Below, in pieces: positions 8,878 to 17,029 of a DNA stretch of 38,341 nt. This DNA comes from Nostoc sp. NOS(2021) (GTDB lineage Bacteria; Cyanobacteriota; Cyanobacteriia; Cyanobacteriales; Nostocaceae). A program made the translations under genes and the position numbers. Below the pieces are notes generated by a model. The model was not told the DNA's origin, searched no databases, and saw only the letters and a program-made list of their open reading frames with translations. Within the stretch, counting starts at the first letter, position 1; the number at the start of each line of letters is the position of its first letter. The stretch covers positions 1 through 38,341 of the forward strand of contig NZ_JABXKM010000212.1 in assembly GCF_017115025.1 (NCBI RefSeq), read 5' to 3'.

Positions 8878-9993
8878 CTAAGGATGTCTAGAGTTGATGT
8901 AGCAGATTCGATTCAAGAGCATGGGAGCAATTTCGCTGATTGGCAAAATGTGTTGGGCGGCTCCCAGAGCGATCGCTTCTTTGGGCATCCCGAAGACAAC
9001 GCAGGTTTGTTCATTCTGGGCAATGGTAATGCCTCCGGCTTGGGCGATCGCTTGTAATCCATCTGCGCCATCCCGTCCCATGCCAGTCAGCAAAATGCCA
9101 ACCGCCGATCGCGGGTAGCAGGTGGCAACGGCTTGAAACAATGCTGTGACGGAGGGACGATGCCCAGAAACGGGAGGGGTGCCGACGGTGATTAATCGCC
9201 CTTGAGTATCGAGTTGCAGGTGTTGTCGTTCGGGGGCGAAGTAGATAGTACCCGGTTTGGGGAATTCTCCCGCTTGGGCGATCGTCACGCGCAGAGAACA
9301 TTCTCCTGCTAGCCAATCTACCAATCCTTGCAGAAATCCTTCGCTGATATGTTGGACACACAGAATGGGTACGGGAAAGTTTGCCGAGAGTTGTTTCAGG
9401 ATCGTGTATAATGCCTGGGGTCCGCCTGTGGAGGCTCCGATCGCCACAACTTTGGGCAGGGGGAATTGCGAATTGCGGACAGGTTTTGGGCTGAATGCTT
9501 CTGGCTGACTTTTGGGGCTAACAGGCTGCGTTCTGGGTTCTACCGTCGTAGTTCTAGAAATGTGGCGAGTAAAGACTGTAACCCCCGCCAGAACCTTGAT
9601 CCGGTTGATTAATTCGTGCTTAACCTGTTCATAATCTGAAAGGGAGTCGATGCTAGGTTTGGGGAAGACATCCAATGCACCCGCTTGCAGCAGTTTAAAA
9701 ACATTGCGGGAATCTTCTTGGGTGTTGACGGAGGCACTGATCACCAGGATGGGACGGGGATAGTCTGTCATAATCCGGCGGGTTAGTTCCAGTCCATCCA
9801 TTTTGGGCATGTGCAGATCGGTGCAGATTACCTGGGGCTGTGCGGCTGGAATTTGCTCCAATGCTTCCACGCCATTGGCAGCAGTTCCCACCACATTCAC
9901 TTCCGGGGAACTCGCCAGAATCCGCTTGAGGATGGTTAAGGCGACGAGCGAATCCTCCACCAGAAAGACGCGAATCGGGGCAGAGTTTTTCAT
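8878..9993 (-). CDS. cheB: Chemotaxis response regulator / protein-glutamate methylesterase CheB (371 aa)
   Basis: An N-terminal receiver domain (residues about 6-120; phosphoacceptor D59 in CTDLHMPKMDG) is joined by a Ser/Pro-rich linker (about 140-180) to a CheB methylesterase domain. The catalytic triad is visible as S188 (GASTGGP), H215 (VQHIS) and D308 (GMGRDGA). It removes methyl esters from, or deamidates, MCP signalling helices when phosphorylated by CheA. It is the last gene of the minus-strand chemosensory operon, 58 bp after cheA. No C-terminal receptor-tether peptide is obvious. CheB is unusual in cyanobacterial systems. Confidence 0.95.
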   Translation of the reverse strand: MKNSAPIRVFLVEDSLVALTILKRILASSPEVNVVGTAANGVEALEQIPAAQPQVICTDLHMPKMDGLELTRRIMTDYPRPILVISASVNTQEDSRNVFKLLQAGALDVFPKPSIDSLSDYEQVKHELINRIKVLAGVTVFTRHISRTTTVEPRTQPVSPKSQPEAFSPKPVRNSQFPLPKVVAIGASTGGPQALYTILKQLSANFPVPILCVQHISEGFLQGLVDWLAGECSLRVTIAQAGEFPKPGTIYFAPERQHLQLDTQGRLITVGTPPVSGHRPSVTALFQAVATCYPRSAVGILLTGMGRDGADGLQAIAQAGGITIAQNEQTCVVFGMPKEAIALGAAQHILPISEIAPMLLNRICYINSRHP

Positions 9994-10051
9994 CGGTTGA
10001 CAGTAAGTTCACATCCTACGAGAAAATTATTCTTCATTCATCGGAAAACCG

Positions 10052-12376
10052 CTACACTAAGCGTTTGAGAGTTGACAGTAAAGCTTCTTGATTAAAGCTG
10101 CCTTTGATAATGTAGGCATTGGCTCCGGCTTCCGCACCCCGACGTTTATCTTCATCGCTGGCAAGGGAAGTCACCAGGATAATTGGTAGATCGCTATATT
10201 CATGATATTGGCGGATTTTGGCAGTTAACCCCAAGCCATCGAGATTTGGCATTTGCACATCGGTGACAACGGCATCCACGGTGTGCGATCGCAGTTTGTT
10301 CAATGCATCCAGACCATCCACAGCAGTAATCACTTGATAACCTGCGGTTTCTAAAATCCGCTTTTCTTGAGTGCGTGTGGCAATAGAATCTTCCACTAAT
10401 AAGATGGTTTGTTTTGTGGGCGCAAATTGACGAGTTTGGGTAGAAGAGATGGACTGCGATCGCGATCGGGCTGACTTCACCAAATCCTGGGGATTCAACA
10501 CCATACACACATCTCCAGTGCCTAAAATTGTTGCCCCAGACACATTGCGGACTCGTTTAAGTAACTCACTTTGGGGTTTAATCACTACATCTTGCTCATC
10601 CACCAAGGCATCTACCACCACACCCAGTTGTGCTTGCCCAACCTGAAGAATAATACAGGAAAGCGCCGTTTCTTGAGTTAACCCAGATGGCATCGGGGGC
10701 AGTTCTAATAGATCAGCCAATTGCACAATCGAAATGGGTTGGCTATCCCGAATTACTGTATCATGTCCCTCCAAGGGAAAAATCTCTTCTGACTTGATCA
10801 AACAAGCGGTTTGCACAAACTCGACTGGGATGGCGTAGGGCATTTCGTTCACTTGCACAATCAAGACATGGGCGGTTGCCAAGGTGATACCGAGATTGAC
10901 GCGCAGCGTACATCCCCGTCCAGGTAACGATTCCACCTCAATCGTGCCTTTCAATTTCTCAACATTGGTTTGCACCACATCCAGCCCCACACCCCGTCCT
11001 GATACTTCTGTCACCAGGGGTGCTGTTGAAAACCCCGGTGCGAAGATCAACGCCTGGATCTGGCTGGGAGTCATTGTCGCTGATTCTTCCTCCCCGCAAA
11101 TGCCCCGTTTCACCGCTATTTGTTTGATTTTATCCAGGTCAAGCCCCCGTCCATCATCACTGATTTCCAGCACAATGTTAGTGGGAGTCTGGTAAGCCCT
11201 GAGCCGAATCGTTGCCGTTGTTGGTTTTCTTAGCCGTTCTCGTTCCTGTGGTGGCTCAATCCCGTGATCGATCGCATTCCGCAGGATGTGCATTAGCGGA
11301 TCTTTCATTTCTTCCAACAGGCGTTTGTCGGCAAGGGTGTCTTTGCCTTCCAGGATCAACTCCACCAATTTTCCCTGCTGCTGCGCCAGATCGCGCACCA
11401 TCCGGGGGAAGAGATTGAAGATCGTGGCAAAGGGCAGTAATCGCAGAGTCCGAATCCCCTCTTCTAGATCGCCACTCAGTTGTTCCAGTCGGGTTGTGTC
11501 TTCTGAAAGGGAACTCCGCAGGGTTTTCACCAAATGACCCAGTTGCTCTAATCGTTCTTCAGAGTGATGATGAAAAGTTTCCAGACGCTGGAGGGCGACC
11601 TTACCCTCTTGCTCTCGGCTGAACGCAAACCGATTAGTGAACAAATCTCGGTTCCATTCTTCCCACAGATTAGCGATCGCCTCAATTTCTCCCAGCCGAT
11701 GAGCAATCCGAATTTTGGTCACGGTTAACTCCCCTGCTTGCGTCATCAACGTATCCAGCTGGCGAGTGCCAACGCGGATGGTTTCGATGCGGTAGGAGGG
11801 GGACTGGGGATTTTGGATTTTGGATTTTGGATTTTGGATTTTGGATGTTAGATTTTGGATTGATCCGTTTTCCTCTTGCTCTTCATTTCTATCAAAGGTA
11901 TTGTTTTCTACTGTATTTGTGAATTCAATACCGTTGACTTCTGGCTCCTGACTCCCACTCTCTCCCCCTTCCCTCTTCCCCGCTCCCATCAATTCCGCCA
12001 GAGCATAAAAGGTATCAACCCTGGCAGGTTCTCCGGTGACGGCTTCGTGAACGAGTTTGCGGATAGCGGCGATCGCATGAGCGAGGCGTTCATAGGGTGT
12101 GTCTGTCGCAGCATTGCCCGGTGCGGAGATCGGCTTTTCTTGCCGCTTGAGTTGAATCAAAACATGCTCAATCTGATGTGCCAGAGTGCCCACATCTTTG
12201 ACTCCCAGCATATTGGCATCGCCTTTCAGAGAATGCGCCTCCCGCATCAAGGCTTCCAGGACAGCCAGATCATCGGGATGGTTTTCCAGATGCAGCAATC
12301 CATCATCCAGGTTTTGCAGGTGTTCTTCGCTGGCTACTTTGAAAACATCTCTCAGTTCTTCATCATCGATCATCAT
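10052..12376 (-). CDS. cheA: Hybrid chemotaxis kinase CheA with C-terminal receiver (774 aa)
   Basis: Domains in order: Hpt (1-130, phospho-His H48 in REAHSLKG); no recognisable P2; a low-complexity linker (about 131-193); dimerisation and HATPase (about 195-495; N-box HILRNAIDHG, DDGRGLD, GRGVGLDVV); CheW-like P5 (about 500-640); receiver (655-774; D706 in VVTDVQMPNLDG). This is the WspE/FrzE-type layout. Linker residues 173-193 are encoded by GGATTTT-type tandem heptamers. The frame is open back to 12535, but that part is also repeat sequence (a further heptamer block at 12400-12445), so the start is placed at the Met-Met pair at 12376. The receiver may self-regulate the kinase or be the pathway output. 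Confidence 0.93.
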   Translation of the reverse strand: MMIDDEELRDVFKVASEEHLQNLDDGLLHLENHPDDLAVLEALMREAHSLKGDANMLGVKDVGTLAHQIEHVLIQLKRQEKPISAPGNAATDTPYERLAHAIAAIRKLVHEAVTGEPARVDTFYALAELMGAGKREGGESGSQEPEVNGIEFTNTVENNTFDRNEEQEENGSIQNLTSKIQNPKSKIQNPQSPSYRIETIRVGTRQLDTLMTQAGELTVTKIRIAHRLGEIEAIANLWEEWNRDLFTNRFAFSREQEGKVALQRLETFHHHSEERLEQLGHLVKTLRSSLSEDTTRLEQLSGDLEEGIRTLRLLPFATIFNLFPRMVRDLAQQQGKLVELILEGKDTLADKRLLEEMKDPLMHILRNAIDHGIEPPQERERLRKPTTATIRLRAYQTPTNIVLEISDDGRGLDLDKIKQIAVKRGICGEEESATMTPSQIQALIFAPGFSTAPLVTEVSGRGVGLDVVQTNVEKLKGTIEVESLPGRGCTLRVNLGITLATAHVLIVQVNEMPYAIPVEFVQTACLIKSEEIFPLEGHDTVIRDSQPISIVQLADLLELPPMPSGLTQETALSCIILQVGQAQLGVVVDALVDEQDVVIKPQSELLKRVRNVSGATILGTGDVCMVLNPQDLVKSARSRSQSISSTQTRQFAPTKQTILLVEDSIATRTQEKRILETAGYQVITAVDGLDALNKLRSHTVDAVVTDVQMPNLDGLGLTAKIRQYHEYSDLPIILVTSLASDEDKRRGAEAGANAYIIKGSFNQEALLSTLKRLV
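11806..11860. repeat. Heptamer tandem repeat inside cheA
   Basis: About seven consecutive units of TTGGATT type (top strand), with slight variation near the right end. Read on the minus strand in frame they encode SKIQNPKSKIQNP in the CheA linker. The same heptamer family occurs outside genes at 12400-12445 and, in a TTTTAGA version, at 15639-15672. Confidence 0.8.
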
Positions 12377-12394
12377 GGTGTTATGGCAGGGGTT

Positions 12395-12560
12395 AGGTGA
12401 GGGAATTTTAGATTTTAAATTTTGGATTTTGGATTTTGGATTTAAAAGCGTTCGACTGAGCGTTTCCGCACTGAGCTTGTCGAGTCCAAAATCTAAAATT
12501 AAGTGACAAGCGCCTGACTTGATTGCTGGTTTCAATCTAAAATCTCAAATTTAAAATTGG
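12395..12560. repeat. Heptamer and palindromic repeats between cheA and the first MCP
   Basis: GGATTTT units at 12400-12445 are followed by a unit with GTTCGACTGAGCGTTTCCGC and CACTGAGCTTGTCGAGTCC, then AAAATCTAAAATT blocks at 12488-12500 and 12535-12558. This is a typical cyanobacterial short tandem repeat cluster. No gene is supported. Confidence 0.65.
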
Positions 12561-12564
12561 GTGA

Positions 12565-14145
12565 CTAAATGGTTGCCTTGAGTGCTTGCGCTGACTCGTT
12601 TAGTTGTTGAGTACCAGAGCGGATCTGGCCAATGCCACTGGCAGTTTCACGCGCCGCAATATTCAGGTCATTCATGGCAGAGACAATTTGCTGAATGGCG
12701 ATCGCTTGCTGGTTGATATTGAGTGAAATCTGTTGACTGTTGAGGACAATGTTATTCACTGCACCTTCTACACCTGCAAAGGACTCCGACGTTTCCTCGG
12801 CAATTCGCATCCCTTCTTCCACGGTTTTGGTGCCTTCATGGGTGACGATGACGGTGGTATTAATGGCAGATTGAATGTCGCCTACCAGGGTGTTGATCTT
12901 TTCGGTTGATTTTTTACTCTGGTCTGCCAGTTTGCGAATTTCGGCAGCGACGACGGCAAAGCCTTTACCGTGTTCCCCTGCCCGGACTGCTTCTACAGCC
13001 GCATTTAACGCCAGCATATTGGTCTGACTTGCCAACTCGCCCACTAGACCAGAGATACTGCCAATCTGCTTGGTTTGTTCATTTAAGCGTGTGATTTGAT
13101 CGGCAATGGCTGCCACTTTCTGCCGTAGGGTTTCCATGCCCTTGAGGGTGCGTTTTACAGCTTCAGTACCTTTGCCTGCAAGGGTCAATGCCTGCCGTGC
13201 GCCTGCCGCCGCCGATTCTGCTTGTTGGGCTGACTGCTGCGATGAGGCTCCCAATTCATCGATGGTGATGGTGGTTTGATTCACCGAAGCTGCCTGCCGG
13301 GTAGCAGTCCGTTCTTGTTGCTCAACCGTCGCGGCGATTTCATTGGTGGAGGCAGCCATTGTTTGCACAATTTCAGCAATTTTGCCTGTCAACGGTTTAG
13401 CAATTTTGTTGCTCAGAAACAGTCCTAGTAAGATTGCCCCCAGAGGTCCGGCAATGATACCAGTAATCACCCAACTTGTCGTCAGCCGAGAATCGTCATT
13501 GGCGGCTTTATTTGCATCTTCAGCACTATCTTGATTGATTTTGATCAGTTGCAACATTGAGTCAGTTGCAACCGCAAAGGAAACATCATTTTTGATAACA
13601 GCGTTTTGTCTGAGTTTTGTCAGTTGATCGGCAGCAGCGATCGCCGCCTTCATTTCTGGAGAATTATCCCGCTTCTGACTGATCAATTCAAGCTGTCTGG
13701 CAGTGGGGTTTACAATACCTAACCGGGCAAAGTCCTGATAAGCCTGAAGATAGGCGGCATCATCCTGCTTCCACGCCTGCCACTGTTGCTTAAACGTCTG
13801 GTAGAGTTTGTCCTCGTCGGGAGCGCGGGGCGCGGCATCATATTCCTCAAAGCCTGCATCAATCTGCTTCCAGGCTGTCTGCATTCGATTTAGCTCAGAC
13901 TGTCTGGCTGCGGAGGTTAGTTCGGGGTTGCTAATCGCTCGCTCTGCCGACTGGATCTGGGTCTGCCCTTCATTAATTCTCCACAACCCGTCGATGCTGG
14001 GTAGGCTGTTAAGGCTGAGGGTGTCGATATGGCTGCTTAATTGATGGATACCCCACCAGCCGACAGATCCGATGACCAAAACGACACCGCCCATGAGAAA
14101 AAATGAACCCATCAATCTTCCGTGCAGAGACATATTCTTCAACAT
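12565..14145 (-). CDS. Methyl-accepting chemotaxis protein (526 aa)
   Basis: TM1 spans about 11-33 and TM2 about 222-244. Between them lies a helical periplasmic domain of about 190 residues that resembles a four-helix-bundle MCP sensor. No clear HAMP is visible after TM2; the cytoplasmic coiled coil starts at about 255. The signalling tip is present (residues about 376-403, NMLALNAAVEAVRAGEHGKG then FAVVAAEIRKLAD), so it can bind CheA/CheW. Gln/Glu pairs in the flanking helices are plausible CheR/CheB substrate sites. A GGAG site (complement of 14154-14157) sits 8 nt before the ATG. It is separated from the upstream MCP by about 20 bp, so the two are co-transcribed. Confidence 0.92.
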   Translation of the reverse strand: MLKNMSLHGRLMGSFFLMGGVVLVIGSVGWWGIHQLSSHIDTLSLNSLPSIDGLWRINEGQTQIQSAERAISNPELTSAARQSELNRMQTAWKQIDAGFEEYDAAPRAPDEDKLYQTFKQQWQAWKQDDAAYLQAYQDFARLGIVNPTARQLELISQKRDNSPEMKAAIAAADQLTKLRQNAVIKNDVSFAVATDSMLQLIKINQDSAEDANKAANDDSRLTTSWVITGIIAGPLGAILLGLFLSNKIAKPLTGKIAEIVQTMAASTNEIAATVEQQERTATRQAASVNQTTITIDELGASSQQSAQQAESAAAGARQALTLAGKGTEAVKRTLKGMETLRQKVAAIADQITRLNEQTKQIGSISGLVGELASQTNMLALNAAVEAVRAGEHGKGFAVVAAEIRKLADQSKKSTEKINTLVGDIQSAINTTVIVTHEGTKTVEEGMRIAEETSESFAGVEGAVNNIVLNSQQISLNINQQAIAIQQIVSAMNDLNIAARETASGIGQIRSGTQQLNESAQALKATI

Positions 14146-14166
14146 ACCTGTAACTCCAAGACATTT

Positions 14167-15573
14167 TTAGACAACGGCTTTTAGTTCCTGAGCGGCATTG
14201 TTGAGCCGTTGCGTGCCGACTTTAATTTGACTGATGCCAGAGGCGGTTTCTCTAGCGGCAATATTCAGCGAGTTCATGGCTTCTACCACTTGTTGCACGG
14301 CGATCGCCTGTTGATTGGAAGTCAGGGAAATTTGCTGACCGTTTAATGCGATCGTTTTGATGGCATCCACAATCTTTTCTACGGTTTTCGTGCCTTCACC
14401 TGTCACCATGACGGTGGTATTGGTCGATTTTTGAATGTCTACGACTAGTACATTAATTTTTTCAGCCGATCGCTTACTCTGGTCTGCGAGTTTACGAATT
14501 TCGGCAGCGACGACGGCAAAGCCTTTACCATGTTCCCCGGCTCGCACCGCTTCCACTGCCGCGTTGAGTGCCAGCATATTAGTTTGACTTGCCAGATCAC
14601 TAACCAGGGTGGAGATCATGCCGATTTGATTGGTTTGTTCGCTCAGGTGAAGAATTTGGATCGCAATGTCGCCTACTTTTTCTCGTAGGCTCGATTCGCT
14701 AGTCTGCCCCTCTTGAGTGCGACCGTCTACCAGCAACAACACCTGCCGCGCTCCTGCGGCTGAGGCTTCTGCTTGTTCGGCAGACTGGCGCGAAGAAGCC
14801 CCCAATTCATCCATTGTGGTGGTGGTTTGGTTGACAGAAGTGGCTTGTTGGATGGTGGCGCGTTCTTGCTGCTCGATCGTCGTGACAATTTCAGTGGTGG
14901 AAATGGCGATCGCGCTGGCAGAGGCGTTCATCTGGCGGGAAGTGCGGCTAATGACCCAGATGCCAATTAAAATAGATAGCACGAGGGAGAGTCCACTTGC
15001 TAACATCACCGTTAGCTTAAGGGCATTGAGCGCCTCTTGCTGCTGTTTTGCGGCAATTGCAAAAGTCTGATCTTCTCGATTCTGCATTTCTTCAATCATG
15101 TCTACGACATCCTGCCCTTGATTGCGGGAATTTCCCTTACTCCAGCTTTCAACGGCTTCTTTGACTTTGCCCTGATCCACCTTTGCCATCAGGTTATCGT
15201 CAAAAGCAATCTGTTTATTCAGCAGTTCCTCCAGTTTGGTTAAAGACTGTCGTTCCTGTTGCGATCGGGCAAGTGCGATCAGTTTTGCTAGAAATTCCTT
15301 GGAATCCTTTTGAGTCTTTTGGTAGCTCTCAAGCGATTGCTGATTTTTTTCTAACAAATAGCCTCGATTTGCCTTAGAACTACTTTGCACACTAACAGAA
15401 AGATCATCAAGTATTGAGTTAATGTCATAAGAGGACAATAAATTTTCTGACCGTTGGTTCACCGTGTTGATATTGATGATCGTCATTCCGGCAGAAACTA
15501 ACAATGCCAGCACGGGAACGGCATACCCGCCAATAATCCAGTATCTCAGTTTCCAATTTTGCTTACTTTCCAT
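14167..15573 (-). CDS. Methyl-accepting chemotaxis protein, CHASE3-like sensor (468 aa)
   Basis: TM1 about 12-35, TM2 about 186-208. The periplasmic part (SSKANRGYLLEKNQQSLESY) resembles a CHASE3 sensor. No clear HAMP follows TM2. The conserved tip is at about 330-358 (NMLALNAAVEAVRAGEHGKG). I start at the ATG at 15573 because AGGAGA (complement of 15581-15586) lies 7 nt upstream; the frame is open to 15627 but without better support. The C-terminal half is close in sequence to the neighbouring MCP, so the two arose by duplication with different sensor domains. The helix between residues 280 and 300 is a few residues shorter than in its sister. Confidence 0.92.
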   Translation of the reverse strand: MESKQNWKLRYWIIGGYAVPVLALLVSAGMTIININTVNQRSENLLSSYDINSILDDLSVSVQSSSKANRGYLLEKNQQSLESYQKTQKDSKEFLAKLIALARSQQERQSLTKLEELLNKQIAFDDNLMAKVDQGKVKEAVESWSKGNSRNQGQDVVDMIEEMQNREDQTFAIAAKQQQEALNALKLTVMLASGLSLVLSILIGIWVISRTSRQMNASASAIAISTTEIVTTIEQQERATIQQATSVNQTTTTMDELGASSRQSAEQAEASAAGARQVLLLVDGRTQEGQTSESSLREKVGDIAIQILHLSEQTNQIGMISTLVSDLASQTNMLALNAAVEAVRAGEHGKGFAVVAAEIRKLADQSKRSAEKINVLVVDIQKSTNTTVMVTGEGTKTVEKIVDAIKTIALNGQQISLTSNQQAIAVQQVVEAMNSLNIAARETASGISQIKVGTQRLNNAAQELKAVV

Positions 15574-15638
15574 CTTGTTATCTCCTGTAAGTGGATAAGT
15601 TCGAGAATTTCCAGATATTGCTGTCACACAATGAGAGG

Positions 15639-15672
15639 ATTTTAGATTTTAGATTTTAGATTTTAGATTGAC
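15639..15672. repeat. TTTTAGA heptamer tandem repeat
   Basis: About four and a half copies of TTTTAGA follow GAGAGGA, between the MCP remnant and the full MCP. A second short run (ATTCTGA twice) is at 15696-15709. Same class as the repeats at 11806 and 12400. Confidence 0.75.
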
Positions 15673-15716
15673 CCCATTGACTTCAGGCGTGAAGTATTCT
15701 GAATTCTGAATGCTTC

Positions 15717-15956
15717 TCATACAACACTCTGTAGTGTGGAGGCTGCGTCATTGAGTTGGTGAGTGCTAACGCGAGTCTGACTGATGCCGATGGCTGTCTC
15801 TCTAGCAGAGCTATTGAGTGCATTCATTGCCTGTAAAATTTGCTGAACCGCAGTGGATTGCTGATTAGCGTTGAGCGAGATTTGCTGAATATTCAACACC
15901 ATCCGGTTGACGGCATCGGTGACACTGGTAAAGACCTCCACTGTCTGCTTAGTCAT
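15717..15956 (-). pseudogene. Truncated MCP: C-terminal signalling helix only (about 79 aa)
   Basis: Encodes only the last part of an MCP cytoplasmic hairpin: QQISLNANQQSTAVQQIL, then MNALNSSARETAIGISQ, aligning with the final 70 residues of both neighbouring MCPs. Sensor domain, membrane segments and the CheA/CheW-binding tip are absent. The ATG at 15956 is 4 nt after the stop of the tandem-CheW gene, so translation could be coupled. It is most simply a deletion remnant of a third MCP, but the reading frame is intact. Confidence 0.7.
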
Positions 15957-15960
15957 AGCG

Positions 15961-17022
15961 TTAGACTTCTTCATTGACAACCAACACCTCTGAAGTGAGC
16001 AGTTTGGACAAATTGATGATGCTCATCATCCGATCGCGATAAGGTGCGACCCCCTGGAGATAGTCGTCTTTGGCAGAATGCAGAGCAATTGGAGCTGTGG
16101 TGATTTGGGAGGGATGAATATACGTCACATCAAAAATGTCATCGACGGCAATGCCCGCCACTCGTTGATCCAGACGAACCACAACGGCTTGCTGATGCGC
16201 TCGCACTGGATTCATGGGCAAATCAACCAGATGATTGATGTTAATTAATGTGACAATTTCACCCCGCAAGTTGATGTTGCCAACAATGTGCGCCGGACAG
16301 CAGGGAATCGGGGTAATCTTGTGAATATCGGTAAACTCATGCACCGTTTCCAAGCCAAACCCGAAGTACTCACCCCCCAACCCCACAACTGCCAGAGGCA
16401 AGAGCCACGCCGAATCTTCGTCAGCGATCAAACATCGGAGAGTTTCAGTTCGCTCTTGAAAAATCTGCCGCTCCTGGGAATCGAAATGATCATATAAGCC
16501 GTGATTTAGGGCTGAATCAGATGGGTGTTTTAGTGCGTCATTGACTGAGCCGTTGTTAAAATCAGAATTTGGATTGAAAGCAGTCTCTATAAGGGCGTGT
16601 TGCACCAACAGTCCAGGATTGAGCAATGTAACGATGCCCTCCTCAACGTTGGCAATGCCAGTCACCAATCCATTCGGCAAACTCTCTTTTGACTGATCGC
16701 AGACATTGGCAGTGATCTGATCAGCTGCGATCGCTTCCACACTATCCACCTGACTGACGATGATTCCGATTCGTTGAGTCTGCCACTCCAGCACAATCAT
16801 GCTGTCAGTCAGTTGGAAGGGGGGACGTGCTTGTTTTAAGCGGTGATATAAATCCATCACAGGCAGAAACTTCCCTCGCAGGTTAATCACGCCCAAAATT
16901 GTACTAGGAGTTTCGGCGATCGCTGTCACTTCTGGCAGAAAGAAGAGTTCTTGCACGGTTGTAGCCGGAATGCCATAGCGTGAGTCGTTAAGGTTAAACA
17001 TTAAATAAGATTGATCGTTCAT
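15961..17022 (-). CDS. cheW: Tandem CheW-CheW adaptor fusion (353 aa)
   Basis: Two CheW domains in one chain. The first is at about 1-145 (SYLMFNLNDSRYGIPA, ILGVINLRGKFLPVMDL). The second is at about 185-345 (GGEYFGFGLETVHEFTDI, IVGNINLRGEIVTLININ, GVAPYRDRMMSIINLSKL). The conserved LRG.(F/I) of the receptor-binding loop is kept in both, and a low-conservation linker of about 40 residues joins them. Each should couple MCPs to CheA; a fused pair could bridge two array positions. The start is 7 nt after the cheR stop, suggesting translational coupling. Wsp pathways use two separate CheW proteins (WspB, WspD) at the same places. Confidence 0.9.
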   Translation of the reverse strand: MNDQSYLMFNLNDSRYGIPATTVQELFFLPEVTAIAETPSTILGVINLRGKFLPVMDLYHRLKQARPPFQLTDSMIVLEWQTQRIGIIVSQVDSVEAIAADQITANVCDQSKESLPNGLVTGIANVEEGIVTLLNPGLLVQHALIETAFNPNSDFNNGSVNDALKHPSDSALNHGLYDHFDSQERQIFQERTETLRCLIADEDSAWLLPLAVVGLGGEYFGFGLETVHEFTDIHKITPIPCCPAHIVGNINLRGEIVTLININHLVDLPMNPVRAHQQAVVVRLDQRVAGIAVDDIFDVTYIHPSQITTAPIALHSAKDDYLQGVAPYRDRMMSIINLSKLLTSEVLVVNEEV

Positions 17023-17029
17023 AACTGGT

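Noticed and set aside
11876..12400. A 174-codon plus-strand frame across the cheA 5' half
   Set aside because: It is antisense to the Hpt domain of cheA and shows no domain pattern.
12400..12445. Possible CRISPR array from regularly spaced repeats
   Set aside because: The units are 7-bp tandem repeats without spacers; no 25-40 bp repeat-spacer pattern or cas gene is present in the window.
12376..12535. Longer cheA start at 12535
   Set aside because: The extra 53 codons are translated heptamer repeats (NPKSKIQNLKSKIP) and the Hpt domain begins right after the ATG at 12376.
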